Shown here in pieces: positions 8,296 to 16,291 of a stretch of 64,000 bases of DNA (within the stretch, counting starts at the first letter, position 1; each line of letters starts with the position of its first letter). Origin of the DNA: Ascidiaceihabitans sp034111945 (GTDB taxonomy: Bacteria > Pseudomonadota > Alphaproteobacteria > Rhodobacterales > Rhodobacteraceae); the NCBI GenBank assembly GCA_047626725.1, contig JBLHSG010000018.1:22931-86930 (forward strand). Reading direction: 5' to 3'. Below the pieces are notes generated by a model. That model searched no databases. It had not been told where the DNA came from and saw nothing but the letters and a program-made list of their open reading frames with translations. Both the position numbers and the translations under genes were made by a program.

Positions 8296-9072
8296 ATGAA
8301 ACACATGTTCGCCCTGATTTTACTGCTGTGCGCCCCCGTGGCCGCCGCAGCTGACACCAAAGGCTGTGCGATTTTGTTGCACGGTTTGGCCCGCACCGAG
8401 ACATCGTTTGCTTTGATGGAAACCGCGCTTGAGGGGCAGGGATATTCCGTTGTGCGCCCTGGCTATCCCTCGACCAAACAAGACATCGCGACCCTTGCCG
8501 ATGCCACGTTGCCAGCAGCGGTTGCGGCGTGCCCCGCGGGTCCTGTGCACTTTGTGACCCACTCGATGGGCGGCATTCTGGTGCGCGAATGGCTGACCAA
8601 CAACAGGCCGGCCACGTTGGGTCGCGTCGTCATGTTGGCCCCCCCGAACCAAGGCAGCGAAGTCGTCGACCGTCTGGGTGATCTGTACCTGTTTGGGCTA
8701 TTCAACGGACCTGCTGGCGAACAGCTTGGTACTGACGAAGGGCTGCCACGCGAGCTGCCGCGCGTCGATTATCCCGTTGGTGTGATCGCTGGTAATCAAT
8801 CGCTAAATCCGTATTTTTCGTCGCTTTTGCCCGGCGCAGATGATGGAAAAGTATCGGTTCAATCGACCACTGTGGCTGGTATGACCGATCATATCGTGCT
8901 GCCTGTCACCCACACGTTCATGATGAATAACCCGCGTGTGATCAGCGAAACGCTGCTGTTTTTGGACAGGGGGCGTTTTGATCCGACGATCAGTTGGGGT
9001 GGCGCGGTTCTTGAACGATTGGGTTGCGAAAACGGGTCCTGCCTGACAGGGGCATCTGATGCTAAACCTTGA
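8296..9072 (+). CDS. Secreted alpha/beta hydrolase, lipase-like
   Basis: A 258-residue hydrolase with a clear Sec signal peptide (MKHMFALILLLCAPVAAAA, cleavage near residue 19), so periplasmic or secreted. The oxyanion HG is at 29-30 and the nucleophile elbow THSMGG puts the catalytic serine at residue 90. A later DHIVLPVTHTFMM segment probably gives the catalytic His. The order resembles bacterial triacylglycerol lipase/PGAP1-like proteins. Its last 14 bases overlap the start of phnM, so the two are translationally linked, though no shared chemistry is obvious. The substrate is unknown: short-chain esters or lipids are both possible. Confidence 0.85.
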   Translation: MKHMFALILLLCAPVAAAADTKGCAILLHGLARTETSFALMETALEGQGYSVVRPGYPSTKQDIATLADATLPAAVAACPAGPVHFVTHSMGGILVREWLTNNRPATLGRVVMLAPPNQGSEVVDRLGDLYLFGLFNGPAGEQLGTDEGLPRELPRVDYPVGVIAGNQSLNPYFSSLLPGADDGKVSVQSTTVAGMTDHIVLPVTHTFMMNNPRVISETLLFLDRGRFDPTISWGGAVLERLGCENGSCLTGASDAKP

Positions 9073-10198
9073 TTTTACGGGCGCACAGGTCCTTGGGCCT
9101 GATGGGTTGGCGCAAACGACGCTGTCTATCGCGGATGGTTTGATCGTGGATGCGCCTGCGGGCCGCGCCGTTGATTTGACCGGATACAGGATATTGCCGG
9201 GCATTATTGACCCGCACGGCGATGGGTTCGAACGCCACCTTGCCCCGCGTCGCGGCGCGATGAAACAGATGGCCGAAGGACTGGTCGCCGCCGAAGCAGA
9301 GCTGGCCGCCAACGGCATCACCACCGGCGTTCTGGCGCAGTTCGTCAGTTGGGAAGGTGGCCTGCGCGGTATGGATTTCGCCGATCAAGTGTTGTGCGCC
9401 ATTCGTGATGCGCGTGATTTGGTGGTGACTGATTTGCGCCCACAATTGCGGTTCGAAACCCACCTGCTAGACGATTATGCCGATCTACCTGAAAAAATCG
9501 CGCGCTGGGGGGTACAGTACGTCGTGTTCAACGACCACCTGCCGCACGCGCGTCTGGCCGAAGGGCGCAAGCCGCCGCGCCTGGTCGGTCAAGCGCTCAA
9601 GGCGCAGCGCAATCCCGAGGTTCATTTCCAAATGTTGTTGGATATGCACGCGCGCACCGGCGACGTACCTGCGGCGCTCGACACACTTTGCGCGACGTTA
9701 AAAGCGCAGGGTGTCCAGATGGGCAGCCACGATGAACAAACCGTTGCAGCGCGCGAAACATGGCGCGGGCGCGGCGTTACGGTTTCTGAATTCCCCGAAA
9801 CGATCGAGGCCGCAGAGGCGGCACAATCAAAGGGTGACGGCGTCGTTTTGGGTGCGCCAAACGTGGTGCGCGGCGGTTCGCACAAAGGCAACGCCAGCGC
9901 GCTGGAATTGATCGCGATGGGCTATTGCGACGCCATCGCGTCCGACTACCACTACCCCAGCCCACGACGGGCCGCTTTGATGTTGGCCGCTTCGGGTGTG
10001 CTAGACTTTGGCGCTGCGTGGGGCTTGGTGTCTGCCGGACCTGCACGGGTTTTGGGCCTGACGGATCGCGGCGTGCTGGATACAGGTTACCGCGCTGATT
10101 TGGTGATCTTGGACGCAAAAGATCGCGTTGCCGCCACGATTTGTCACGGCAGGATGAGCTACATGTCTGGGGACATTGCAGGGCGATTTATTGGCTGA
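9059..10198 (+). CDS. phnM: PhnM-like alpha-D-ribose 1-methylphosphonate 5-triphosphate diphosphatase
   Basis: A 379-residue amidohydrolase-fold protein matching PhnM of the carbon-phosphorus lyase pathway, which releases pyrophosphate from the ribosyl methylphosphonate triphosphate. It shows the metal-binding IIDPHGDGFERHLAPR region near residues 49-64, a GSHDEQT segment, and the IASDYHYPSPRRAAL block with the last metal Asp. The length is standard. The start overlaps the preceding hydrolase by 14 bases with AGGGG just upstream. No phnGHIJKL genes are in the window, so this is an orphan copy. It may serve another phosphorylated substrate, or the main phn operon may lie elsewhere. Confidence 0.85.
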   Translation: MLNLDFTGAQVLGPDGLAQTTLSIADGLIVDAPAGRAVDLTGYRILPGIIDPHGDGFERHLAPRRGAMKQMAEGLVAAEAELAANGITTGVLAQFVSWEGGLRGMDFADQVLCAIRDARDLVVTDLRPQLRFETHLLDDYADLPEKIARWGVQYVVFNDHLPHARLAEGRKPPRLVGQALKAQRNPEVHFQMLLDMHARTGDVPAALDTLCATLKAQGVQMGSHDEQTVAARETWRGRGVTVSEFPETIEAAEAAQSKGDGVVLGAPNVVRGGSHKGNASALELIAMGYCDAIASDYHYPSPRRAALMLAASGVLDFGAAWGLVSAGPARVLGLTDRGVLDTGYRADLVILDAKDRVAATICHGRMSYMSGDIAGRFIG

Positions 10199-10235
10199 AA
10201 ACTGCGGTTTTCGAAATTGTGACAGGCTAGGGCAC

Positions 10236-10631
10236 CTATCTGAACCAACTTACTGCGCTCTTGATCCGGTCCGTTGCCCAACCCATAAACGGGATCCCGA
10301 TCCGAGCAAAAAAACCAAAAAATCCGACACCGAACAACAGGACCGATAGATGCCAGCTCGTTAGAATTGGCAGTCCAACAAATACGGTCAAGCCGATGGC
10401 TACGGGTGTGGCGTAGGCCAATTCGCCCAGTGCACCGTAGGCGTTAAACACAACAATTAGGCCGATAAAGGCAATGATCTGGTACATAGGAAACCAGAAA
10501 AACATATATGCAATTGTGTTGTAATCGAATGCCCGGATCAGGTTTTTTATGACCAGCTTAGGCAGTGCAAAAAAGATTGTTATTACAGCTTTGATCAAGA
10601 CCTGCGCGAGGGATGATATTCGTTTGACCAC
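10236..10631 (-). CDS. Small hydrophobic membrane protein, unknown function
   Basis: A 131-residue protein that I do not recognise. About four hydrophobic segments are visible (around residues 12-30, 43-62, 73-92 and 95-115), with basic residues at the N-terminus (MVKRIS). The start codon is GTG and the ribosome site is weak. The region is noticeably richer in A and T than its neighbours, and codons such as ATA and TTA appear more often, so it may be a more recent acquisition. It sits alone between phnM (convergent) and purK on the same strand. No catalytic motif is visible. Confidence 0.65.
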   Translation of the reverse strand: MVKRISSLAQVLIKAVITIFFALPKLVIKNLIRAFDYNTIAYMFFWFPMYQIIAFIGLIVVFNAYGALGELAYATPVAIGLTVFVGLPILTSWHLSVLLFGVGFFGFFARIGIPFMGWATDRIKSAVSWFR

Positions 10632-10658
10632 AGTTTCAATGGGAATCTCGTCTATCGG

Positions 10659-11726
10659 TTAGCCCACAATTCGATTGAAGTGACCCATTTTGCGACCTGT
10701 CTTGACCTCGGATTTTCCATACAAATGCAGCGCAACGTTCCCTTCGCGCGCCAAGGCGTCTACGCGGTCCATGTCGGTGCCAATGAGGTTTTCCATCACT
10801 ACATCGCTGTGCCGTTTTCCGTCGCCCAAGGGCCAGCCAACGACGGCGCGGATGTGTTGTTCGAACTGGTCGACCGCGCAACCATTTTGTGTCCAGTGAC
10901 CGGAATTGTGCACGCGGGGTGCGATCTCGTTGACGATCAGACCTGCGGGTGTGACGAACAGTTCGACACCCAAAACGCCAACGTAATCAAGGCGGTTCAG
11001 GATATTCGCGGCCATCAAAATCGCATCTGTGCGCTGGGACGCTGATAGTTTTGCAGGGATCGTCGTGGTGTGCAGGATGCCATTGCGGTGCACGTTTTGA
11101 CCGGGATCAAAGCAGGCGACATCGCCATTTACGCTGCGCGCGGCGATCACTGATACTTCGTGGCTAAAGTTCACAAACCCTTCGAGGATCGCGGGCGAAC
11201 CTGCCATGTCGGCGAATGCTTGGTCCGCATCGGCGACATCTTTGATCCGTGCCTGACCTTTGCCATCATAGCCAAAGCGGCGGGTTTTCAGGATAGACGG
11301 CGCGCCGATGGTTTGCATCGCTGCGTGCAAGGCCGCGACGTCGGGAATGTCTGCAAATGGGGCCACTGTCAGCCCGAGGCTTTGCAAGAATGCCTTTTCG
11401 GTCAGGCGGTCTTGGGAAATGCGCAATGCCTCGCGACCGGGGCGGATCGGGCGCAGGGTTTCCAGCAAATCCAGAGCAGATGTCGGGATGTTTTCGAATT
11501 CGAATGTGATGACATCGACGGCTTTTGCAAAGGCGCGCAAGGCTGCTTCGTCTTCGTACGGTGCGGTTGTCACGGCGTGGGCGACATCGGCGGCTGGAGG
11601 GTTTGCGCCCGGTTCAAAGATGTGGGTTTTAAACCCCAAACGGCTGGCCGCCACGGACAACATGCGCCCCAACTGACCACCGCCCAGAATGCCAATCGTT
11701 GCGCCGGATTTTAACTGCTCAGTCAT
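10659..11726 (-). CDS. purK: 5-(carboxyamino)imidazole ribonucleotide synthase
   Basis: An ATP-grasp enzyme that carboxylates AIR to N5-CAIR using ATP and bicarbonate, in de novo purine synthesis. It is 355 residues long from the ATG at 11726, a standard length. The N-terminal ATIGILGGGQLGRML nucleotide-like loop, the SILKTRRFGYDGKGQ ATP-grasp segment and the NEIAPRVHNSGHWT metal/ATP block are all present. I preferred the ATG at 11726 to an upstream in-frame start at 11801, because it overlaps the purE stop by 8 bases, a typical coupled arrangement. purE makes the next step, so this is a purEK operon. Confidence 0.96.
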   Translation of the reverse strand: MTEQLKSGATIGILGGGQLGRMLSVAASRLGFKTHIFEPGANPPAADVAHAVTTAPYEDEAALRAFAKAVDVITFEFENIPTSALDLLETLRPIRPGREALRISQDRLTEKAFLQSLGLTVAPFADIPDVAALHAAMQTIGAPSILKTRRFGYDGKGQARIKDVADADQAFADMAGSPAILEGFVNFSHEVSVIAARSVNGDVACFDPGQNVHRNGILHTTTIPAKLSASQRTDAILMAANILNRLDYVGVLGVELFVTPAGLIVNEIAPRVHNSGHWTQNGCAVDQFEQHIRAVVGWPLGDGKRHSDVVMENLIGTDMDRVDALAREGNVALHLYGKSEVKTGRKMGHFNRIVG

Positions 11727-12213
11727 CGCTAGGTTCATCCGGAATTGAGGCCGACAAGTCAGCGCGCCATTGGTCAAGACGTTCGGCAAGGGCAGGGTCA
11801 TTCAGGGCAAGAATACCTGCCGCCATAAGCCCTGCGTTTGCAGCGCCAGCGGCCCCGATGGCCATTGTTGCGACAGGAAAACCGCGTGGCATTTGCAGGA
11901 TGGAATACAGGGAATCAACGCCCGACAAGGCCTTGGTTTGCACAGGTACACCAATGACAGGCACGCGGGTTTTTGACGCCATCATACCGGGCAAATGTGC
12001 AGCGCCACCAGCGCCTGCGATGATCACCTGAAGACCGCGATCGACGGCCGATTTTCCATAGGTCCACAACCGGTCAGGGGTGCGGTGGGCCGACACGATT
12101 TTTTTCTCGTAACTGATACCCAAGGCATCCAACATTTGCGCGGCTTCGATCATTGTGGGCCAATCAGATTGGCTGCCCATAATGATGCCAACGGAAGGCG
12201 TATAATCAGTCAT
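11719..12213 (-). CDS. purE: N5-carboxyaminoimidazole ribonucleotide mutase
   Basis: A 164-residue class I PurE that converts N5-CAIR to CAIR. The substrate motifs are VGIIMGSQSDWPTM at residues 8-21, the SAHRTPDRL loop, and IIAGAGGAAHLPGM, which together define the class I active site. The length is normal. It is the first gene of a two-gene purEK operon on the minus strand, and its stop codon is embedded in the purK start. No purine-responsive site was recognised upstream. Identity is secure. Confidence 0.97.
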   Translation of the reverse strand: MTDYTPSVGIIMGSQSDWPTMIEAAQMLDALGISYEKKIVSAHRTPDRLWTYGKSAVDRGLQVIIAGAGGAAHLPGMMASKTRVPVIGVPVQTKALSGVDSLYSILQMPRGFPVATMAIGAAGAANAGLMAAGILALNDPALAERLDQWRADLSASIPDEPSDD

Positions 12214-12292
12214 CGCAAAAAGGCCCTGTATGAGGAAACGGGCACTATAGCCAGATGACCCGTTCGCGCAATGGGGTGTTTTTGGAGGCGCG

Positions 12293-12517
12293 TTAGGCCG
12301 TAATGTCGGGCGTCAGGCGGTCTTCAATTGCGGCGATCTTGTCCTTTAGATGCAGCTTTTGCTTTTTAAAACGGCGAATTGTCAGCTGATCCGAGGTGTT
12401 TTTATCAATTAACGCGGCAATCGCCTCGTCTAGATCGCGATGTTCACGGCGAAACACCTCTAGTTCGACGCGCAAAACATCGTTGGTTTTCATGGAAATG
12501 TCGGATTGCGCATTCAT
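12293..12517 (-). CDS. YdcH family protein (DUF465)
   Basis: A 74-residue, highly charged, probably all-helical coiled-coil protein. The segment LEVFRREHRDLDEAIAALID followed by the IRRFKKQKLHLKDKIAAIE motif is characteristic of DUF465/YdcH. These proteins are common in alphaproteobacteria and have no established function. The start at 12517 has a GGTAAG stretch 9 bases upstream. A second ATG at 12493 would give a 66-residue form. It lies upstream of purE on the same strand, 79 bases away, and is divergent from the hsp20 promoter region. Confidence 0.88.
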   Translation of the reverse strand: MNAQSDISMKTNDVLRVELEVFRREHRDLDEAIAALIDKNTSDQLTIRRFKKQKLHLKDKIAAIEDRLTPDITA

Positions 12518-12580
12518 TTGATGATTCTTACCAGTTGTTAGAGGTTTACATATAGGGAGTGGAGTGAATTGCGCCTAGCC

Positions 12581-12609
12581 CTTGTTCACAACATGGTTTC
12601 TCCCCATAT
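12581..12609 (+). promoter_or_regulatory. RpoH (sigma-32)-type heat-shock promoter of the hsp20 operon
   Basis: CCCTTGTTC (the -35 core CTTG is at 12581-12584) and CCCCATAT (12602-12609) match the sigma-32 pattern CTTGAA - about 13-16 bases - CCCCAT, here with 15 bases between CTTGTT and CCCCAT. The hsp20 ATG follows 70 bases later. The match at the -10 box is complete; at the -35 two of the less conserved bases differ. Confidence 0.75.
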
Positions 12610-12678
12610 AAACCATAACGGTTGCCGCTGTAGGGACCGAAAAATGAGATGTCGCTTGACCTATAAAGGACGTGTCGC

Positions 12679-13092
12679 ATGACGAAGATGACGTTAAACT
12701 CTTACCCGCATATGCTGGGATTTGAGCAGCTGGAACGCCTGCTAGAACGCACGGCGAAGTCCGGAAACGAAGGCTATCCGCCTTTCAATATTGAACAAAC
12801 ATCAGATTTTTCCTATCGCATCACGCTGGCTGTGGCCGGTTTTGGTGACGATGATCTGTCGATCACGGTCGAAGATCGCCAACTGGTGATCCGTGGGCGA
12901 TTGGACGAAGACATCGAAGGGCGCGTGTTCCTGCATCGCGGCATTGCCGGTCGGCAATTTCAACGGTCATTCGTTTTGGCCGACGGTGTCGAGGTGGGCG
13001 AGGCGATCATGGAAAACGGGCTTTTGCACGTTGATTTGACGCGATCCAAACCCGAAACCGTTGTTCAAACCATCACCATCAAGAAAGGCTAA
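12679..13092 (+). CDS. Small heat-shock protein, Hsp20/IbpA family
   Basis: A 137-residue ATP-independent holdase. The alpha-crystallin domain spans roughly residues 35-125, with the FNIEQTSDFSYRITLAVAGF opening strand, a FLHRGIAGRQFQRSF central block and the closing ENGLLHVDLTR strand, in which GL replaces the frequent GxL motif by a close variant. An AAAGGA ribosome site lies 8 bases before the ATG. An RpoH-type promoter is visible upstream, matching the expected heat-shock control. DUF1150 follows after 3 bases, the usual Rhodobacterales partner. The protein family is certain; IbpA orthology is only approximate. Confidence 0.94.
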   Translation: MTKMTLNSYPHMLGFEQLERLLERTAKSGNEGYPPFNIEQTSDFSYRITLAVAGFGDDDLSITVEDRQLVIRGRLDEDIEGRVFLHRGIAGRQFQRSFVLADGVEVGEAIMENGLLHVDLTRSKPETVVQTITIKKG

Positions 13093-13095
13093 AGC

Positions 13096-13320
13096 ATGCA
13101 AACTGAATTTGATTTTACAAAACTCACTGGCGGCATGGTCTACGTAAAACCGGTCGAAGTCGCCGATTTACCGTTTGAGGTACGCAGCCAAATTGAAGGG
13201 GTCGAGCAGTTGTTTTCTGTTCACGATCCCGAAGGGCAGCAATTGGCCTTGGTTGCGGATCGACGCATGGCGTTTGATCTGGCACGCCAACACGATTACG
13301 CACCGCAAGCCGTTCACTGA
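13096..13320 (+). CDS. DUF1150 family protein
   Basis: A 74-residue protein of the DUF1150 family, found mainly in alphaproteobacteria and often directly behind a small heat-shock gene. The visible landmarks are GGMVYVKPVEVADLP near residues 12-26 and the SVHDPEGQQLALVADRRMAF segment. The spacing of 3 bases to hsp20 indicates co-transcription from the same heat-shock promoter. Its function is unknown. The conserved pairing suggests a role alongside Hsp20, which is inference only. The next gene starts 8 bases further on. Confidence 0.9.
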   Translation: MQTEFDFTKLTGGMVYVKPVEVADLPFEVRSQIEGVEQLFSVHDPEGQQLALVADRRMAFDLARQHDYAPQAVH

Positions 13321-13328
13321 TCTGGGCG

Positions 13329-14480
13329 ATGAGGCGGGGGTTTGTTGATGCGTTACGCACCGTGGCAGCCCCCGTTTTTGTTGGCCTGTTTTTTGTCCTA
13401 AGTGGCCCCGCCATTGCAAGTGAACGCGTCGCATGCGTGCAATCCCAACTGGCCTTGTTGGGCTGCGATGTGGGTACGGTTGACGGAAAAATCCAAACCA
13501 AAACGCGCGCAGCAACGCGGTCTGCATTCCGTGATTTAGGCGCTGAGGCACAGCTGACCCTGCCGTTTGATGATCGGCGTGCGGGGCGATGGTGCCGTGA
13601 ATTGGGCCTGTTCAATCCAGACCTTCAGGCGGCGTGGCCGTCACAGAACCCAATAGTGATTTATACGGATCAGTCCGACACCGCGATCAAGCAAGCCGTG
13701 CTTTCCCAAGCTGAAGCAACAGCGCGCCAGTTCTTTATGGACCAATTCGACGTCAAACTGTCGGGCAGCTTTGCGTTACTTGGAACCGATGACCCGGAAT
13801 ACATCAACACGCTGCTGGTCACGGCATTGTCAGATCGTGGCGTTAGGCCACGAAAAACACCATTGGACTATGAAAAGATATGCAAACGACGCCGGATCGG
13901 GGCCGTGGCAAACCGAAATTTCGTCGCAATGTGTTGGCGAAAACCTGACCTGTATGATGCCGCTTGGGCTCAACAGATCATGCCACACCTGACGGCTATA
14001 TTGGTGCATGAATTTATGCATCAGGCGCAGTATGAATTGGCAACCGACATCCCGGTACGCCGTTTGGCAAGCAACAAAGACTGGCTGCTTGGCCCGTCCT
14101 GGATGGTTGAGGGCAGCGCAGAGGTCATCGAGGAATTGTTCAGAAACCCGATCATTCAGTCAGGTGATGGCAAGTCATTGTTTCAGATGCAAAAACCTGC
14201 CCGCAGTGCACGAGTGGTCTTGGATGAACTTAATCAAAGTGGCTCGGTCAACACCGCACGGGGCTACGGAACGGCGCGGTATGCGGCCTATGTTTTGGCG
14301 CAAAAATTCGGGGTGCAGTCGCTCTTTGACTATTTCCAAGCGCTGGGCGAAACTGAAGATAGAGACGCTGCTTTTCAGCGCGTGTTCGGTCAATCCCTTG
14401 CCTCATTTGAGGACGAATTCGAGGGACTACGCCGCGAGTTTGGAACAGCGCGCGCCTATATAAGGAACAGATCACAATGA
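13329..14480 (+). CDS. Secreted gluzincin-like metallopeptidase with peptidoglycan-binding-like N-terminus
   Basis: A 383-residue protein without a gene name. Residues 1-31 form a signal peptide or anchor ending in GPAIAS. Residues 36-68 (CVQSQLALLGCDVGTVDGKIQTKTRAATRSAF) resemble a PG_binding_1 repeat with a DGK turn. A zinc-peptidase core follows: HEFMH at 227-231 and WMVEGSAE with E261 as the likely third ligand, 29 residues after the second His, as in gluzincins. Cysteines at 36, 46, 89, 185 and 202 may form disulfides. It sits between DUF1150 and phzF, and its stop overlaps phzF by ATGA, so it probably shares the heat-shock operon. Peptidase activity on envelope proteins is inferred. Confidence 0.78.
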   Translation: MRRGFVDALRTVAAPVFVGLFFVLSGPAIASERVACVQSQLALLGCDVGTVDGKIQTKTRAATRSAFRDLGAEAQLTLPFDDRRAGRWCRELGLFNPDLQAAWPSQNPIVIYTDQSDTAIKQAVLSQAEATARQFFMDQFDVKLSGSFALLGTDDPEYINTLLVTALSDRGVRPRKTPLDYEKICKRRRIGAVANRNFVAMCWRKPDLYDAAWAQQIMPHLTAILVHEFMHQAQYELATDIPVRRLASNKDWLLGPSWMVEGSAEVIEELFRNPIIQSGDGKSLFQMQKPARSARVVLDELNQSGSVNTARGYGTARYAAYVLAQKFGVQSLFDYFQALGETEDRDAAFQRVFGQSLASFEDEFEGLRREFGTARAYIRNRSQ

Positions 14481-15352
14481 GCTTTGATTTCGACTGGGTG
14501 GATGCATTCACAGACCAAGCATTTGGTGGAAACGGCTGTGCGGTTGTGCACGGCGGGGCAGGGCTAAGTGTCGAAACCTGCAAGGCATACGTGCGCGAAA
14601 CGTCCCTTGTCGAATGTACGTTCACGGGCCCGTCTGACGTGGCCGACGTGCGCGTGCGCTATTTTCTGGCATCACGCGAAATCCCGTTTGCAGGGCATCC
14701 GACATTGGCGACGGTTGTGGCGATGCGCCATCGTGGCCTGATCGGCGATGGTCCTTTGGTTCTTGAAACGCAGGCCGGTTTGGTCCCCGTGGTGGTGGAT
14801 GGAAATCAGGTGACCATGACCCAAATTCCACCCGAATTTGGCGATGAAGTCCCGCGCGAAATGGTTGCAGCCGTCGGGGGTATTAGCGCTGATGATATCT
14901 TGTTCCCGCCCCAAGTTGTATCAACTGGCCTGCCGTTTTGCGTGACCGTGGTAAAGTCACGCGAGGCATTGGAACAGGTGTCTTTGAACCTTGATGCGCT
15001 GAGAAAATATCACACATTTCTGGGCCAAACCAGCAACGACATTATGGAACCGTTTTGGGTTACGCTGTCTGGTGCGACGCACGCCGGCGATACGTATTCG
15101 CGCCTTTTGTTGGCCCCACCCAGCCCGGTTGAAGACGCGTTTACGGGATCTGCCACAGGTGCGATGGCGTCGTATTTGTGGGCCAAAGGTGTGATTGATG
15201 CGCCGTCGTTTATTGCAGAACAAGGGCACACGATGGGCCGTCCAGGTATGGCAAACGTGCGGGTTTTAGGACCGCGTGATGCCATCAAAGGTGTCGATGT
15301 TGGCGGATCAGGGTTTGTCTTGATGTCTGGTCAGGTATATCTGACGGATTGA
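14477..15352 (+). CDS. PhzF family isomerase/epimerase-like protein
   Basis: A 291-residue protein of the PhzF/YddE (diaminopimelate-epimerase-fold) family. The N-terminal FDWVDAFTDQAFGGNGCAVV and the REIPFAGHPTLATV block are diagnostic, and the second lobe carries the VEDAFTGSATGAMASYLW and GHTMGRPG motifs. The expected catalytic glutamate lies around residue 44-46 (LVECTF). PhzF itself isomerises a phenazine precursor; most homologues, like this one, have no known substrate and no phenazine genes nearby. It overlaps the preceding peptidase gene by four bases (ATGA). It is the last tightly linked gene of the hsp20 operon. Confidence 0.88.
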   Translation: MSFDFDWVDAFTDQAFGGNGCAVVHGGAGLSVETCKAYVRETSLVECTFTGPSDVADVRVRYFLASREIPFAGHPTLATVVAMRHRGLIGDGPLVLETQAGLVPVVVDGNQVTMTQIPPEFGDEVPREMVAAVGGISADDILFPPQVVSTGLPFCVTVVKSREALEQVSLNLDALRKYHTFLGQTSNDIMEPFWVTLSGATHAGDTYSRLLLAPPSPVEDAFTGSATGAMASYLWAKGVIDAPSFIAEQGHTMGRPGMANVRVLGPRDAIKGVDVGGSGFVLMSGQVYLTD

Positions 15353-15382
15353 ACCGATGCCTAACCAGTAGGACCACGCCTG

Positions 15383-16240
15383 ATGTCTGATGCTTTGATT
15401 GCTGTTTTGCCCTACGGTCAAAGCCTTGGGGCGCATCTGACAGACCTGTCGTTGGACGCGCTATTTTGGCCATTGGGGCGGCCCGATCGGGCTGTAGGGT
15501 GCGTCGGTGATCTGGGACGTCAGGACCATTTATTGGTGTTTCCAAAGACATCCATGCACACAAAATTTCGATGGGGGACACGCGCGCAGGTGTCGGTGAT
15601 GGTTGTCGAACCGCGAGCGATTAGTGCGCGCCATCTAAATATGTTGCGCCTATCGCATCGCCGTTTTCATCGCGTTTTCACCCATGACTCAGACACAATT
15701 GCGCGCTTGCCCAATGCGCGGTTTTTGCCCGCTGCCAGCACTTGGGTATCAGAATACGCTGATCTGGATATTCAAAAAACTGCGAATGTGTCGCTGATTG
15801 CCTCGGCGCGCGCGGATCAAGACGGGCACCGTTTGCGCCATGCCATTGTCGATGATGTGCGTGCCAAGGGGCTGGACGTCGATGTGATGGGCCGCGCCTA
15901 TCGTCCGTTTGACAAAAAGTCCGAAGGGCTTGCGCCGTATCGCTATTCTGTGGTGATCGAAAATATTCGCAACAACGGATATTTTACCGAAAAACTGATT
16001 GATGCGCTGTTGTGCGAAACCATCCCGATCTACTGGGGCGCGCCTGATATTGCGGATCATTTTGATGCGGCAGGTATGATCATTTGCGAAACGCACGATC
16101 AGATTATGCATGCAGTAAACGCCGCTAGCGCAGATCAATACGCCGCGATGAAACCTGCGTTAATGCGTGCCAAAAATCAGGCCATCAAGGTCCGCGATTA
16201 CCAAGTTTTAGCAGCACAGATAATCCAAAGCGGCGCATAA
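15383..16240 (+). CDS. Glycosyltransferase family 10 (fucosyltransferase-like)
   Basis: A 285-residue protein. The C-terminal half holds the alpha-1,3-fucosyltransferase signature: YRYSVVIENIRNNGYFTEKLIDALLCETIPIYWGAP at about residues 190-225, that is ENxxxxxYxTEK followed by PIYWG, the GDP-sugar site. GT10 enzymes transfer fucose or related sugars from GDP to glycans on lipopolysaccharide or capsule. It is soluble, with no membrane segment, and shorter than typical eukaryotic members. It starts 30 bases after phzF and faces the sat-cysC gene. No GDP-fucose or polysaccharide genes lie nearby, so the acceptor is unknown. Confidence 0.85.
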   Translation: MSDALIAVLPYGQSLGAHLTDLSLDALFWPLGRPDRAVGCVGDLGRQDHLLVFPKTSMHTKFRWGTRAQVSVMVVEPRAISARHLNMLRLSHRRFHRVFTHDSDTIARLPNARFLPAASTWVSEYADLDIQKTANVSLIASARADQDGHRLRHAIVDDVRAKGLDVDVMGRAYRPFDKKSEGLAPYRYSVVIENIRNNGYFTEKLIDALLCETIPIYWGAPDIADHFDAAGMIICETHDQIMHAVNAASADQYAAMKPALMRAKNQAIKVRDYQVLAAQIIQSGA

Positions 16241-16267
16241 AAAAAGGCGGAGATCGAAATCCCCGCC
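16239..16267 (-). terminator. Rho-independent terminator of sat-cysC with UUCG tetraloop
   Basis: On the minus strand: GGCGGGGAT, loop TTCG, ATCTCCGCC, then seven T residues. The stem has nine pairs including one G-U, and the UUCG loop is of the extra-stable class. It lies just past the sat-cysC stop and overlaps the end of the convergent GT10 gene. Confidence 0.93.
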
Positions 16268-16291
16268 CAATTCAAAACTATGATCTATCGC

